64,000 nt of DNA from an uncultured Prevotella sp. (GTDB taxonomy: Bacteria; Bacteroidota; Bacteroidia; Bacteroidales; Bacteroidaceae): positions 62,001 through 126,000 of the forward strand of contig ONHQ01000001.1 of NCBI GenBank assembly GCA_900317685.1, given 5' to 3'. The first letter of the stretch is position 1. Each line of letters starts with the position of its first letter. Below the pieces are notes generated by a model, which saw only the letters and a program-made list of their open reading frames with translations, did no database searches and was not told the DNA's origin. Shown here in pieces: positions 32,801 to 40,162 of this stretch. A program made the position numbers and the translations under genes.

Positions 32801-32840
32801 TAATGTATAATGTATAGTGTATAAATAATAATGTATAAAT
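32801..32840 (+). repeat. AT-rich dispersed repeat after dnaE
   Basis: It begins at the dnaE stop codon (TAATGTATAATGTATAGTGT, then ATAAATAATAATGTATAA) and matches the element after psd in the same orientation relative to the upstream gene. Confidence 0.75.
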
Positions 32841-32923
32841 GTTACCGTATGCCTCTAAGAAACATGCGGCATACCTTATACATATATATGATATAAAGAA
32901 GAAAAAGACATAGATTTATCAAT

Positions 32924-33337
32924 ATGGAGATAAAGATTCAATCATTGGACACGATCCGCGAGGCGGCTCGTGAGTTTATCAAAGCTATGGGCGAGCACAC
33001 CGTGTTTGCCTTCTACGGCAAGATGGGAGCAGGAAAGACCACTTTCATCAAAGCCATCTGTGAAGAATTGGGCGTAGAGGATGTCATCACTTCCCCGACC
33101 TTCGCCATTGTCAACGAGTATCGTTCTTCCACGACCGACGAGCTCATCTATCATTTCGACTTCTACCGCATCAAGAAATTGGAGGAAGTCTACGACATGG
33201 GCTACGAGGATTACTTCTATAGTGGCGCACTCTGCTTCCTGGAGTGGCCGGAGCTCATCGAGGACATCCTGCCCGGTGATGCCGTGAAGGTCACGATCGC
33301 CGAGCAGCCCGATGGCTCACGTCTCGTCACGTTCTGA
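32924..33337 (+). CDS. tsaE: tRNA threonylcarbamoyladenosine biosynthesis ATPase
   Basis: A 137-residue P-loop protein that powers the TsaB-TsaD complex making t6A37 in ANN-decoding tRNAs. Walker A is [16 protein letters not shown] near residue 35. The family blocks [12 protein letters not shown] and [22 protein letters not shown] follow, and [12 protein letters not shown] ends the conserved core. The length is normal. It starts 124 bases after dnaE with an AT-rich repeat between them, so an own promoter is possible, though none was recognised. Confidence 0.94.
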   Translation: MEIKIQSLDTIREAAREFIKAMGEHTVFAFYGKMGAGKTTFIKAICEELGVEDVITSPTFAIVNEYRSSTTDELIYHFDFYRIKKLEEVYDMGYEDYFYSGALCFLEWPELIEDILPGDAVKVTIAEQPDGSRLVTF

Positions 33338-33420
33338 TAAGGAGCTTCCTGATCCGGAACTGCTGAAATGGTCTTCCACAAGTATCAGTTTTTTAATAAC
33401 TAAATTCTCATACTGTTTAA

Positions 33421-33540
33421 TGTCCCTGAAAGGGACACACCGTGATTGACCCCAGGTCGTCGAGCTTTTGTGACGGCGAAGCCTCACAAAGCGAGCGACC
33501 TGGGGTAGGTTGTGTGCAGGGAGATGTCCTCGGAGAGGAC
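33421..33540. repeat. REP-like palindromic cluster
   Basis: Three consecutive hairpins: TGTCCCTGAAAGGGACA (33421-33437), a long stem CCCCAGGTCG ... CGACCTGGGG (33450-33505) with further inner pairing, and GTCCTCGGAGAGGAC (33526-33540). The arrangement, with GGGAC palindromes around a central CCCCAGG/CCTGGGG stem, looks like the dispersed repeats that REP-associated tyrosine transposases act on. No transposase gene is present here. Confidence 0.65.
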
Positions 33541-33633
33541 TCACGTGGAAGTAAAATAGCTACTTATCGTCGGATGCTCCGTCAGAGAATGCGTTTGAGG
33601 CTTTTAGCGTCGTTTTATCTTTTGTTTGAAAAG

Positions 33634-33665
33634 TTTGGGAATCTCAACTTTATTGTTTAATTTTG
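33634..33665 (+). promoter_or_regulatory. Promoter of trxA
   Basis: TTTG at 33634-33637, 20-base spacer, TAATTTTG at 33658-33665, 42 bases before the start codon. Confidence 0.82.
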
Positions 33666-33707
33666 CAAGCAGAAATTAATCACGTTACAAAATAGAAAGG
33701 TAAAGCA

Positions 33708-34028
33708 ATGGAAGTAGAAATTACAACCAAGAATTTCGAGACTTATAAGAATGGCGATCTGCCATTGGTAGTAGATCTCTGGGCAACATGGTGCGGTCCC
33801 TGCCGCATGGTGGCGCCAATCATCTCTGAACTGGCACAGGAGTACGACGGCAAGCTTGTTGTCGGCAAGTGCGACGTAGAGGAGAACGACGACATCGCCA
33901 TGGAGTTTGGTGTGCGCAACATTCCTACCGTGCTGTTCTTCAAGGGCGGTCAGCTCGTCGACAAGTTTGTCGGTGCTGCCTCTAAGGATAAGTTCGAGGA
34001 GAAATTCAAGGCACTGCTGGAGAAGTAA
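33708..34028 (+). CDS. trxA: Thioredoxin
   Basis: A 106-residue cytoplasmic thiol-disulfide reductase. The active site is WATWCGPCRMVAP, with the redox CGPC near residues 31-34. The conserved cis-Pro is in VRNIPTVLFFKGGQ. The fold length is exactly that of classical thioredoxin. It can donate electrons to Bcp (26473), ribonucleotide reductase and others. It is a single gene with a textbook promoter and terminator. Confidence 0.97.
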   Translation: MEVEITTKNFETYKNGDLPLVVDLWATWCGPCRMVAPIISELAQEYDGKLVVGKCDVEENDDIAMEFGVRNIPTVLFFKGGQLVDKFVGAASKDKFEEKFKALLEK

Positions 34029-34058
34029 GCGTTTGGCGACAAGCCAAAGAAAGATATA

Positions 34059-34097
34059 GAGGAGAGTAGCCCACGGGTTGCCCTCCTCTTTTTTTGT
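34059..34097 (+). terminator. Terminator of trxA
   Basis: AGAGGAG ... CTCCTCT stem with a CCCACGGG inner hairpin, followed by eight T residues. Confidence 0.85.
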
Positions 34098-34125
34098 TCA
34101 TCGTGTATAGAGTTTACCCGCATCG

Positions 34126-34286
34126 TTGGAGCTGTTAACGCTCCATCTTCGATGGAATATAGAATATCATCGAATATAAAGAATATTATTGAGATCATGT
34201 CGATCGTATAGAGCGTTGCATATTTATATCCTTTATATTCGGTGATCTTCTTTATTCCGCGTATCGGAGTGTTAAACTCCAAACAA
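34126..34286. repeat. Long imperfect inverted repeat (MITE-like)
   Basis: The left arm starts GTTGGAGCTGTTAACGCTCC at 34126. The right arm, read on the other strand from 34286, starts GTTTGGAGTTTAACACTCC. Both continue with GGAATA-AGAA-ATCA-CGAATATAAAG-ATAT, so the arms of 70-80 bases are similar along most of their length. The tips also form their own small hairpins. There is no coding potential. Confidence 0.7.
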
Positions 34287-34305
34287 TGTATGTTCGTGAA
34301 TTTGC

Positions 34306-37300
34306 TCACTCTGCATTCTTTTTGTACTTCGAAGGCAGGTAGCCATAGAGATCCTTGAAGCAGCGGGAGAAGTAGCGGGTGGAAGAGAAGCCTACCATGT
34401 AGCAGATCTCGGCGATGCTCAACTGGCTTTGTACCACCAGGCGCTCGGCGTGGCGCAGACGTATGAGACGGATCAACTCGCTCGGTGTCTTGCCCGTGAT
34501 GCTGACGATACGGCGATAGAGCTGCACACGGCTCATGGCCAGGTTGTCGCTCATCTGCTCCACGGTCAGCTCCGAGTCGCTGAGATGCTCCTCGATATAG
34601 TGCGTAGCCTTGTCGATAAATGCCTCGTCCTGTGTGGTGATGGCCGTCTTGCTGATCTTTGGGTCCACCTTGCCGTTGTCGACGATGCGGCCTTGCTTGA
34701 GCAGCTGGTCGATGTGCAGCTTGAAGAGATCCATGCTGAACGGCTTCTTGATATAATCATCGGCTCCACATTCGCGGCTCTCGATCTCATTCTCGTCGGC
34801 CAGTCTTGCTGTGAGCACCATCACGGGCAGATGATGCATCTTGTCGTTGCTCTTGATCTTTCGGCATAGCTCGTTGCCGTCCATTTCGGGCATCATCACG
34901 TCGGTAATCACCAGATCAGGCATGTCGTGGTGGATGACTTCCAAAGCCTGCTTGCCATTTTCAGCTCTCAGAATGCGGTAGTTGACTTGCAGCTCTTCGC
35001 TGAGGAAGCCGAGGAAGTCTGTGTTGTCATCGACCAACAGCAGTGTGGAGCGTTGTTGCCGGCGGTTGTCGTTGATGGTGCTTGTGCTCTTGGCCGGGAT
35101 GGCGGCAGGCACTGCTTTGCCGTTGTCCAAGGCTTGCACATATCCTTCGCCATCCGCTCTCAACTCTTTTGCGGGCAGCGTGATTGTGAACAGCGCGCCA
35201 CCGCCTTTGTTGTCTTCCACAGTAATCGTTCCGCCGAGCATCTGTGCATATTCCCACGTCAGGTTGAGTCCTATGCCGCTTCCCTGATGTGTTTTACCGT
35301 CTTCGCCCTGATAGAAGCGCTCAAAGAGATGAGGCTTGTCCTTGTCGCTGACGCCGGGTCCATTGTCTGCCACGCTGATGCTCACCTGCTTTTGCTGTGT
35401 GAGTCTGACCGTGATGTCGACGCGTCCGCCCGCCGGCGTATATTTATAGGCGTTTGACAGCAGGTTGGTAACCATTCTGTCTATTTTGTCCTTGTCAAAC
35501 GACATGATCAGGTGGGCTACTTCGGCATGGAAAGTCAGCGTGATGCCTTTGTCCGACAGGGCGGCGAAGGGCTCGCTGAGTTCGTGGATGTAAGAGATCA
35601 GGTCGCCGGTAGTGAGCTTTACCTTTTCTTTACCCCGCATCATGCGTCTGAGATCCAGCATTTTGTTGACCATCATCAGCAGTTGTCGAGCGTTGCGCTG
35701 GATAAGACGGAGCTGTCGGAGCGTTGTAGCATCGTAGTCCTGTCTCATCATGCGTTCCAGCGGCGAGAGGATGAGCGTCAGAGGAGTGCGCAGCTCATGG
35801 CTGATATTTGTGAAGAAGTCTATTTTGGCTTCCTCCACCTCTTTCTGCTTTCTGAGTTCCATCTTCTGCCACTCGGTGATTCGTCTGAGCCTCAATCGTC
35901 TGCGGATATCCCATGCAAGCAGGCACGCCAGCAGCAGGTAGAAAGTAATCGCCCATGATTGCAGATAGAAAGGAGGGCGGATTTCGATTTTCAGTTTGTC
36001 GATGTGCGATGATGGTGTTCCGTCGTCGTTGGTCATTCTCACCTCCAGCGTGTAGTAGCTGGGCGTCAGATTCGTGTAGTGGACGCAAGGATCGTTGCTC
36101 GGTGCTGCCGACCACTTGCTCTCATAGCCGTGCAGACGGTAAAGGATGTGGGGCTGAGCCTGCTGTCCGGCCAGTGTGGTGGCCAACTGAATGGTGAACG
36201 TGTTCTCATCGTGTTGAAGCACGATCTTCCTGCAGTCATTGAGTGATTCCGTCAGTACGACATGGTCGTTGACCGAGTCCCCCACGCCGACGACATGGTC
36301 GAAGAGCGACAGCCCGCTGAAGAGCAGGCGTGCCTGGTTTTGTTGCTGTCGCACGCTCCACGGCAGCACAATGTTCACGCCGTCGATGCCGCCGACGAGA
36401 ACGCGCCCGTCTCTCAGGCAGAGGATGGAGCGTTTGTTAAACAGTCTGTTCTGTAGTCCTCCAGCCCGACCGTATGACGTGACGAGATACTGGCTTTGTC
36501 TTTGCTGCGTCTTCGTGGAGATGCGTTTCAGGCCATCGCTCGTCGTAGCCCAAATGTTGTGATAGTGGTCCTCGGTGATGGCGCAGACCTCGGTGTGATC
36601 GTTGAGGCTTTGCAGGTTCACGGTGCTGAGGAGCTGCGCTTTAGGTTCCAGGACGTTGAGTCCGGACGTGTTGGCGATCCACAGTCGGCCGCTTGTGTCG
36701 TAGAGTACCTGGTTGACCGAGAGACTTGTCAGCTGGTTGCCCTTGCGGTCGCCGCGTTGGTTGATGTTAATGAATTTGTGCGATCCTGGTCTCAGCAGCG
36801 ACACTCCCTGGGAGTGACCGATGGCCAGCGTGCCGTCGGCCGCTACCGACAGGCTGGAGAGATAGTCCGATGCGAGGTTGCTGTTGTGCGTGTTGTAGGT
36901 GGTGAACTTTCCCGTTTTCGGTTCCATCAGTTGCAGTCCGCCGCCGAGTGTGGCAATGGCGAGGATGCTGTCGTGGAGCTGTGCCAAGGCCCACACGTTG
37001 TCATGGGCGATGGGCGAGTTCTTTTGTTGGTAGACGGTCCACTTGCCGTTGCTCAGATGAGCGAGTCCTCCCTGATAGGTACCGAACCACATGCTGCCGT
37101 CCCTGTCTACAAGACTTGCCACGACCACGTTGCTGCCCAGTCCGCTTTGTGCCATGGTGATGTGTCGGACATCTCTCTTGAGATCATACCATTCGATGCC
37201 GTTGTCGTTGGTACCGAGCCAGATCGTGCCGTCGCGCCCCTGCGCCATCGTACAGACATCGCCCAGGGGTAAGAGGGCAAAGAGACTGTGTTGGGTGGCG

Positions 37301-38310
37301 CGCACCGCCATGCCCATGCGGTAAAAGCCAATCCACAGCGCACCCAGATCGTCGACATAGAGGCATTGCAGCGTGTTGTCGGACAGCGAGCGGGAGTCGG
37401 TGGGGATGTTGAGCACATGGTCAACGATGTCGCCGGCCGTGTCGTACACGAGCAGTCCGTTGTGGTCTGTGGCCAAGAGCCCGTGCCCCTCCTGGTCCAG
37501 TGCTACGTCGTTGAGTGGCTTGTCGTAGATGAGTCGCCACGTATGCGTGCTGTGCTGATAATAATAGACTTTGCTTTCTGCCCATGCCCATCGGTTGCCC
37601 TGCTTGTCGCTGATGGTGCGGTAGTGCTGGTTGGGCTCGGCGTTGTGGTCAGGGATATAGTGGTCAGTCCACGCAATCTTGCCGCTGTAGCGGTTGACCC
37701 ACGCCATGGCCCCGTTGTTGTAGACCAGGCACAGTCCGCCCTTCTCGGCATGGATGGAGTTGATATTGCTGAGTAGTCTTGGGCTCACCTTCATGGCTGT
37801 TGCGCGGTGACGTTGGAAGTCGTAGTAGAAGAGTTTGTTGGGGCTGACCGACAGAATCCAGAGATTGCTTTTCTCGTCGGTGTCTATCATCAGCGAGTGT
37901 CCGCTGATCTGGTGTTGGTGCATCCACTCGTCCGTGTTTCTGTTGACCTGTTCTGTCTTGGGATTGAAGCGGCAAAGGCCTGCGGGCGTGTTGGCCCACA
38001 GTTGTCCTTCAGCATCTTCGTAGAGATTGAGGATGTTGTTGTCGGGAAGTGTGTGAATGTTGTTGGGACTGGCATAGAAGGTGCGGATGCGGAAGCCGTC
38101 GTAGCGGTTGAGCCCTTGTGGTGTGCCTGCCCAGATATATCCCTCGTGGCTTTTAATGATGCAGTTGACCTTGTTGTCCGAGAGTCCGTCGTTGTAGGTC
38201 AGTCGGAAGAAGTGCGGCACTTCGTTTTGTGCTTGGGCAGTGAGGGTGCAAGTCAACAACAGCACTAAAATCCATATGGTTGTCAGATAGCGATAGCAAT
38301 GTCGTTCCAT
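34306..38310 (-). CDS. Hybrid two-component regulator (sensor kinase, receiver, AraC output)
   Basis: A 1334-residue one-protein signalling system from ATG 38310 (MERHCYRYLTTIWILVLLLTC signal sequence). Order: two seven-bladed Reg_prop beta-propellers with repeats such as GYIWAGTPQGLNRYDG (about residues 30-700), a Y_Y_Y domain (about 700-770), one membrane helix (about 780-797), HisKA with His838 in NISHELRTPL, HATPase_c with DNGPGVSD and GSGIGLNL, a receiver domain with phospho-acceptor Asp1137 in VITDVMMPEMDG, and a C-terminal AraC helix-turn-helix. Such proteins usually sense oligosaccharides in the periplasm and switch on polysaccharide-use loci. Here no SusC/SusD or enzyme genes adjoin it. 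Confidence 0.95.
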   Translation of the reverse strand: MERHCYRYLTTIWILVLLLTCTLTAQAQNEVPHFFRLTYNDGLSDNKVNCIIKSHEGYIWAGTPQGLNRYDGFRIRTFYASPNNIHTLPDNNILNLYEDAEGQLWANTPAGLCRFNPKTEQVNRNTDEWMHQHQISGHSLMIDTDEKSNLWILSVSPNKLFYYDFQRHRATAMKVSPRLLSNINSIHAEKGGLCLVYNNGAMAWVNRYSGKIAWTDHYIPDHNAEPNQHYRTISDKQGNRWAWAESKVYYYQHSTHTWRLIYDKPLNDVALDQEGHGLLATDHNGLLVYDTAGDIVDHVLNIPTDSRSLSDNTLQCLYVDDLGALWIGFYRMGMAVRATQHSLFALLPLGDVCTMAQGRDGTIWLGTNDNGIEWYDLKRDVRHITMAQSGLGSNVVVASLVDRDGSMWFGTYQGGLAHLSNGKWTVYQQKNSPIAHDNVWALAQLHDSILAIATLGGGLQLMEPKTGKFTTYNTHNSNLASDYLSSLSVAADGTLAIGHSQGVSLLRPGSHKFININQRGDRKGNQLTSLSVNQVLYDTSGRLWIANTSGLNVLEPKAQLLSTVNLQSLNDHTEVCAITEDHYHNIWATTSDGLKRISTKTQQRQSQYLVTSYGRAGGLQNRLFNKRSILCLRDGRVLVGGIDGVNIVLPWSVRQQQNQARLLFSGLSLFDHVVGVGDSVNDHVVLTESLNDCRKIVLQHDENTFTIQLATTLAGQQAQPHILYRLHGYESKWSAAPSNDPCVHYTNLTPSYYTLEVRMTNDDGTPSSHIDKLKIEIRPPFYLQSWAITFYLLLACLLAWDIRRRLRLRRITEWQKMELRKQKEVEEAKIDFFTNISHELRTPLTLILSPLERMMRQDYDATTLRQLRLIQRNARQLLMMVNKMLDLRRMMRGKEKVKLTTGDLISYIHELSEPFAALSDKGITLTFHAEVAHLIMSFDKDKIDRMVTNLLSNAYKYTPAGGRVDITVRLTQQKQVSISVADNGPGVSDKDKPHLFERFYQGEDGKTHQGSGIGLNLTWEYAQMLGGTITVEDNKGGGALFTITLPAKELRADGEGYVQALDNGKAVPAAIPAKSTSTINDNRRQQRSTLLLVDDNTDFLGFLSEELQVNYRILRAENGKQALEVIHHDMPDLVITDVMMPEMDGNELCRKIKSNDKMHHLPVMVLTARLADENEIESRECGADDYIKKPFSMDLFKLHIDQLLKQGRIVDNGKVDPKISKTAITTQDEAFIDKATHYIEEHLSDSELTVEQMSDNLAMSRVQLYRRIVSITGKTPSELIRLIRLRHAERLVVQSQLSIAEICYMVGFSSTRYFSRCFKDLYGYLPSKYKKNAE

Positions 38311-38331
38311 GTGAAGTTTTTTTATCGGGCG

Positions 38332-38362
38332 TAAAGATACAAAAATAAATTGAATTGACAAA
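38332..38362 (-). promoter_or_regulatory. Promoter of the hybrid regulator gene
   Basis: Minus strand: TTTG at 38362-38359, 19-base spacer, TATCTTTA at 38339-38332, just upstream of ATG 38310. This excludes the longer in-frame start at 38361. Confidence 0.6.
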
Positions 38363-38624
38363 GTCTATCACGGAGAACACGAAAGAAAATCAGGTATTTG
38401 GCAGTGGTAACGGAAAGAAAGCATCACTATTCGGCCCCAAAAAGCGGCGTATCGGACAAATCCTGTGTTTGGAGGAGAGAACTCATGAACACGATCCTTT
38501 TACAAAAACAAGTAAAACATCTTGCTGTGATACCATAAAAACACTGTCCTTTATTGCCGATTTGTTGCAGGGCGCGGCCCTTGTGGCCGTCCGCACCCTA
38601 TGTATGTAATGATTGTTTTATCGG

Positions 38625-38648
38625 CCCACGGAAAATATCCACTGTGCC
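38625..38648 (-). repeat. Dispersed 24-bp repeat, copy 2
   Basis: CCCACGGAAAATATCCACTG followed by TGCC is the reverse complement of 10178-10201 with one difference. A more degraded relative (ATATCCGCTGTGCTGA) is near 62895. Confidence 0.65.
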
Positions 38649-38723
38649 GACTTAACCACAAATTACTACTCATTAATTATTATATTTAGAGTAATTCATG
38701 GTTAATTCATGGATATTCATATA

Positions 38724-38758
38724 AAAGGCAAAGCCCATTAACAAAGTAGGCTTGCCTT
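38724..38758 (-). terminator. Terminator of the mtnN-luxS operon
   Basis: Minus strand: AAGGCAAGCC ... GGGCTTTGCCTT stem with one bulge, followed by TTATAT. It lies 12 bases after the luxS stop codon. Confidence 0.65.
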
Positions 38759-38770
38759 ACCCATACGTTT

Positions 38771-39250
38771 TTATTGCGGATAGACCATATTGGTGTCCGT
38801 CATCTTCATGAGCACCTCGTCGAGGAACTTACGGGCTTCCCAGCGCGCCATCGGCAGGTCGTGGAGCAGGTAGTTGCCGCAGTCGCGTGGTGCAGCGCCG
38901 GGGATTTCTCCCTCGAAATCGGCGATGAAGCGGAATGTGCGCTGCATGAGCGGCACGATGTCCTTGGGCTCCAGATCACCACGGAGCAAGAGATAGTTGC
39001 CCGTCAGGCAGCCCATCGGCCCCCAGTAGATCACGCGGTCTTTCCACTCCTCGTCGTTTCTGAGGAACGTGGCGGCGAGATGCTCGATGGTGTGCAGGGC
39101 ACCAGCGTGAACCACCGGCTCGCGGTTGGGTTCTTTCATGCGTATGTCGAAGGTGGTGACCACCTCGTTGCCCACCTCGTCCTTGCGCGAGACATAGATG
39201 CCGCGCAGGAGCTTCTCGTGGTTGATGGTAAAGGATGGAATCTTATTCAT
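38771..39250 (-). CDS. luxS: S-ribosylhomocysteine lyase (AI-2 synthase)
   Basis: Iron/zinc enzyme that splits S-ribosylhomocysteine into homocysteine and DPD, the precursor of autoinducer-2. It has 159 residues. The metal ligands are His53 and His57 in ALHTIEH and Cys124 in PRDCGNY. The catalytic Cys81 is in PMGCLTGNYL. All match the family spacing. It follows mtnN by 15 bases, so the two steps of S-adenosylhomocysteine recycling are made from one transcript. No AI-2 receptor is in this window. Confidence 0.97.
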   Translation of the reverse strand: MNKIPSFTINHEKLLRGIYVSRKDEVGNEVVTTFDIRMKEPNREPVVHAGALHTIEHLAATFLRNDEEWKDRVIYWGPMGCLTGNYLLLRGDLEPKDIVPLMQRTFRFIADFEGEIPGAAPRDCGNYLLHDLPMARWEARKFLDEVLMKMTDTNMVYPQ

Positions 39251-39265
39251 GTGTTCTGTATGTGT

Positions 39266-39985
39266 TTATGCTTTTGTGTGATCTCCGTTGTTGGCGAGTT
39301 TCTTGAGGAAGTCGCGCGTCATCTCGAAGCTGCCCTCAGCCATGCGGTTCCAGAAATCGAAGTACTGCGAGGCGTTGGTGTCCTTGAGTGGTACGTCGCT
39401 GATGATGCGGAACGAGATGAACGGCGTCTTATAGATAAAGCACGTCTGGGCGATAGCACAGCTCTCCATGTCCACGGCGGTGGCATTGGGGAAGTGCTCC
39501 ATGATGGCCTGCATCTTCTCGCGCTTGTCGACAAACCAGTCACCACTGACGGTGACTCCCTTGACGACTTTCGATCCCTCCGCCATCTTGATGCTCAAGG
39601 CCGTCTCTACGAGATCTTTAGGAGCCTTGAAGCTGGTGGGCATACCCATGACCTGGCCATAGGCGACGTCGTTGCCGCAGTAGACATCGTGGTAGACACA
39701 CTCAGAGGCGACGACCACGTCGAGCGGGTTGAGAGCAACATCGGCACCGCCGGCGCAGCCCGTGGAGATGACCAGGTTGGGCGCGTAGTTGTCGATCATC
39801 TCCACGGCACCAATGGCAGCATTGACTTTGCCAATGCCACACTGCTGCATGATGATCTCGGTCTGACCAATATATCCCCGGATGAAATCCTTGTGATGAT
39901 GACGCTCGGTCTGCGTCTCGTCGAGCAATGTCTTGAGTTGTGTGAACTCCTTGTCCATTGCGACAATGATGCCAATCTTTTTCAC
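39266..39985 (-). CDS. mtnN: 5'-methylthioadenosine/S-adenosylhomocysteine nucleosidase, GTG start
   Basis: A 239-residue hydrolase that removes adenine from methylthioadenosine and S-adenosylhomocysteine, supplying the substrate for LuxS. The start is GTG at 39985 (KKIGIIVAMDKEF). The next ATG would delete the first beta strand. Catalytic features are MDKE near residue 12, the STGCAGG loop, VDMESCAIAQ (ribose-binding Glu) and the Asp in FRIISDVPL. It forms an operon with luxS. A TAACTTTG promoter element lies at 40057-40050. Confidence 0.95.
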   Translation of the reverse strand: MKKIGIIVAMDKEFTQLKTLLDETQTERHHHKDFIRGYIGQTEIIMQQCGIGKVNAAIGAVEMIDNYAPNLVISTGCAGGADVALNPLDVVVASECVYHDVYCGNDVAYGQVMGMPTSFKAPKDLVETALSIKMAEGSKVVKGVTVSGDWFVDKREKMQAIMEHFPNATAVDMESCAIAQTCFIYKTPFISFRIISDVPLKDTNASQYFDFWNRMAEGSFEMTRDFLKKLANNGDHTKA

Positions 39986-40049
39986 TTATCGTTGATTTTT
40001 GTTAGTCTTCTGCACTCGTAAACTCTTTGGCGAGGACAGAAATACGATG

Positions 40050-40057
40050 CAAAGTTA
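40050..40057 (-). promoter_or_regulatory. Putative -7 element of the mtnN-luxS operon
   Basis: Minus-strand TAACTTTG 65 bases before the GTG start. No good -33 was found. Confidence 0.5.
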
Positions 40058-40097
40058 CAAAAAAAAGGTATTATGGCGACTTTTAACGTCTGCTTTT

Positions 40098-40127
40098 TAA
40101 CTTTGAGCGAAAAAATATGTAACTTTG
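40098..40127 (+). promoter_or_regulatory. Tandem -7 elements before the yfhO-type gene
   Basis: Two TAACTTTG octamers, at 40098-40105 and 40120-40127, lie 36-65 bases before the start codon. They suggest one or two start sites for the YfhO-type transcript. Confidence 0.55.
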
Positions 40128-40162
40128 CCCATAGAATATAAACGTTTATAGAATATTATGTT

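Larger units (their letters stand above)
38363..38770. other. Intergenic region downstream of luxS
   Basis: About 400 bases with no recognisable gene. It contains a G/C-rich imperfect hairpin near 38570-38602, one copy of a 24-bp dispersed repeat (38625-38648), a short direct duplication of AATTCATGG near 38694-38712, and the luxS terminator. Confidence 0.5.

Noticed and set aside
33334-33394. Possible tsaE terminator (CTGATA ... TATCAG then TTTTTT)
   Set aside because: Only a six-base stem enclosing a very long loop. Too weak to call.
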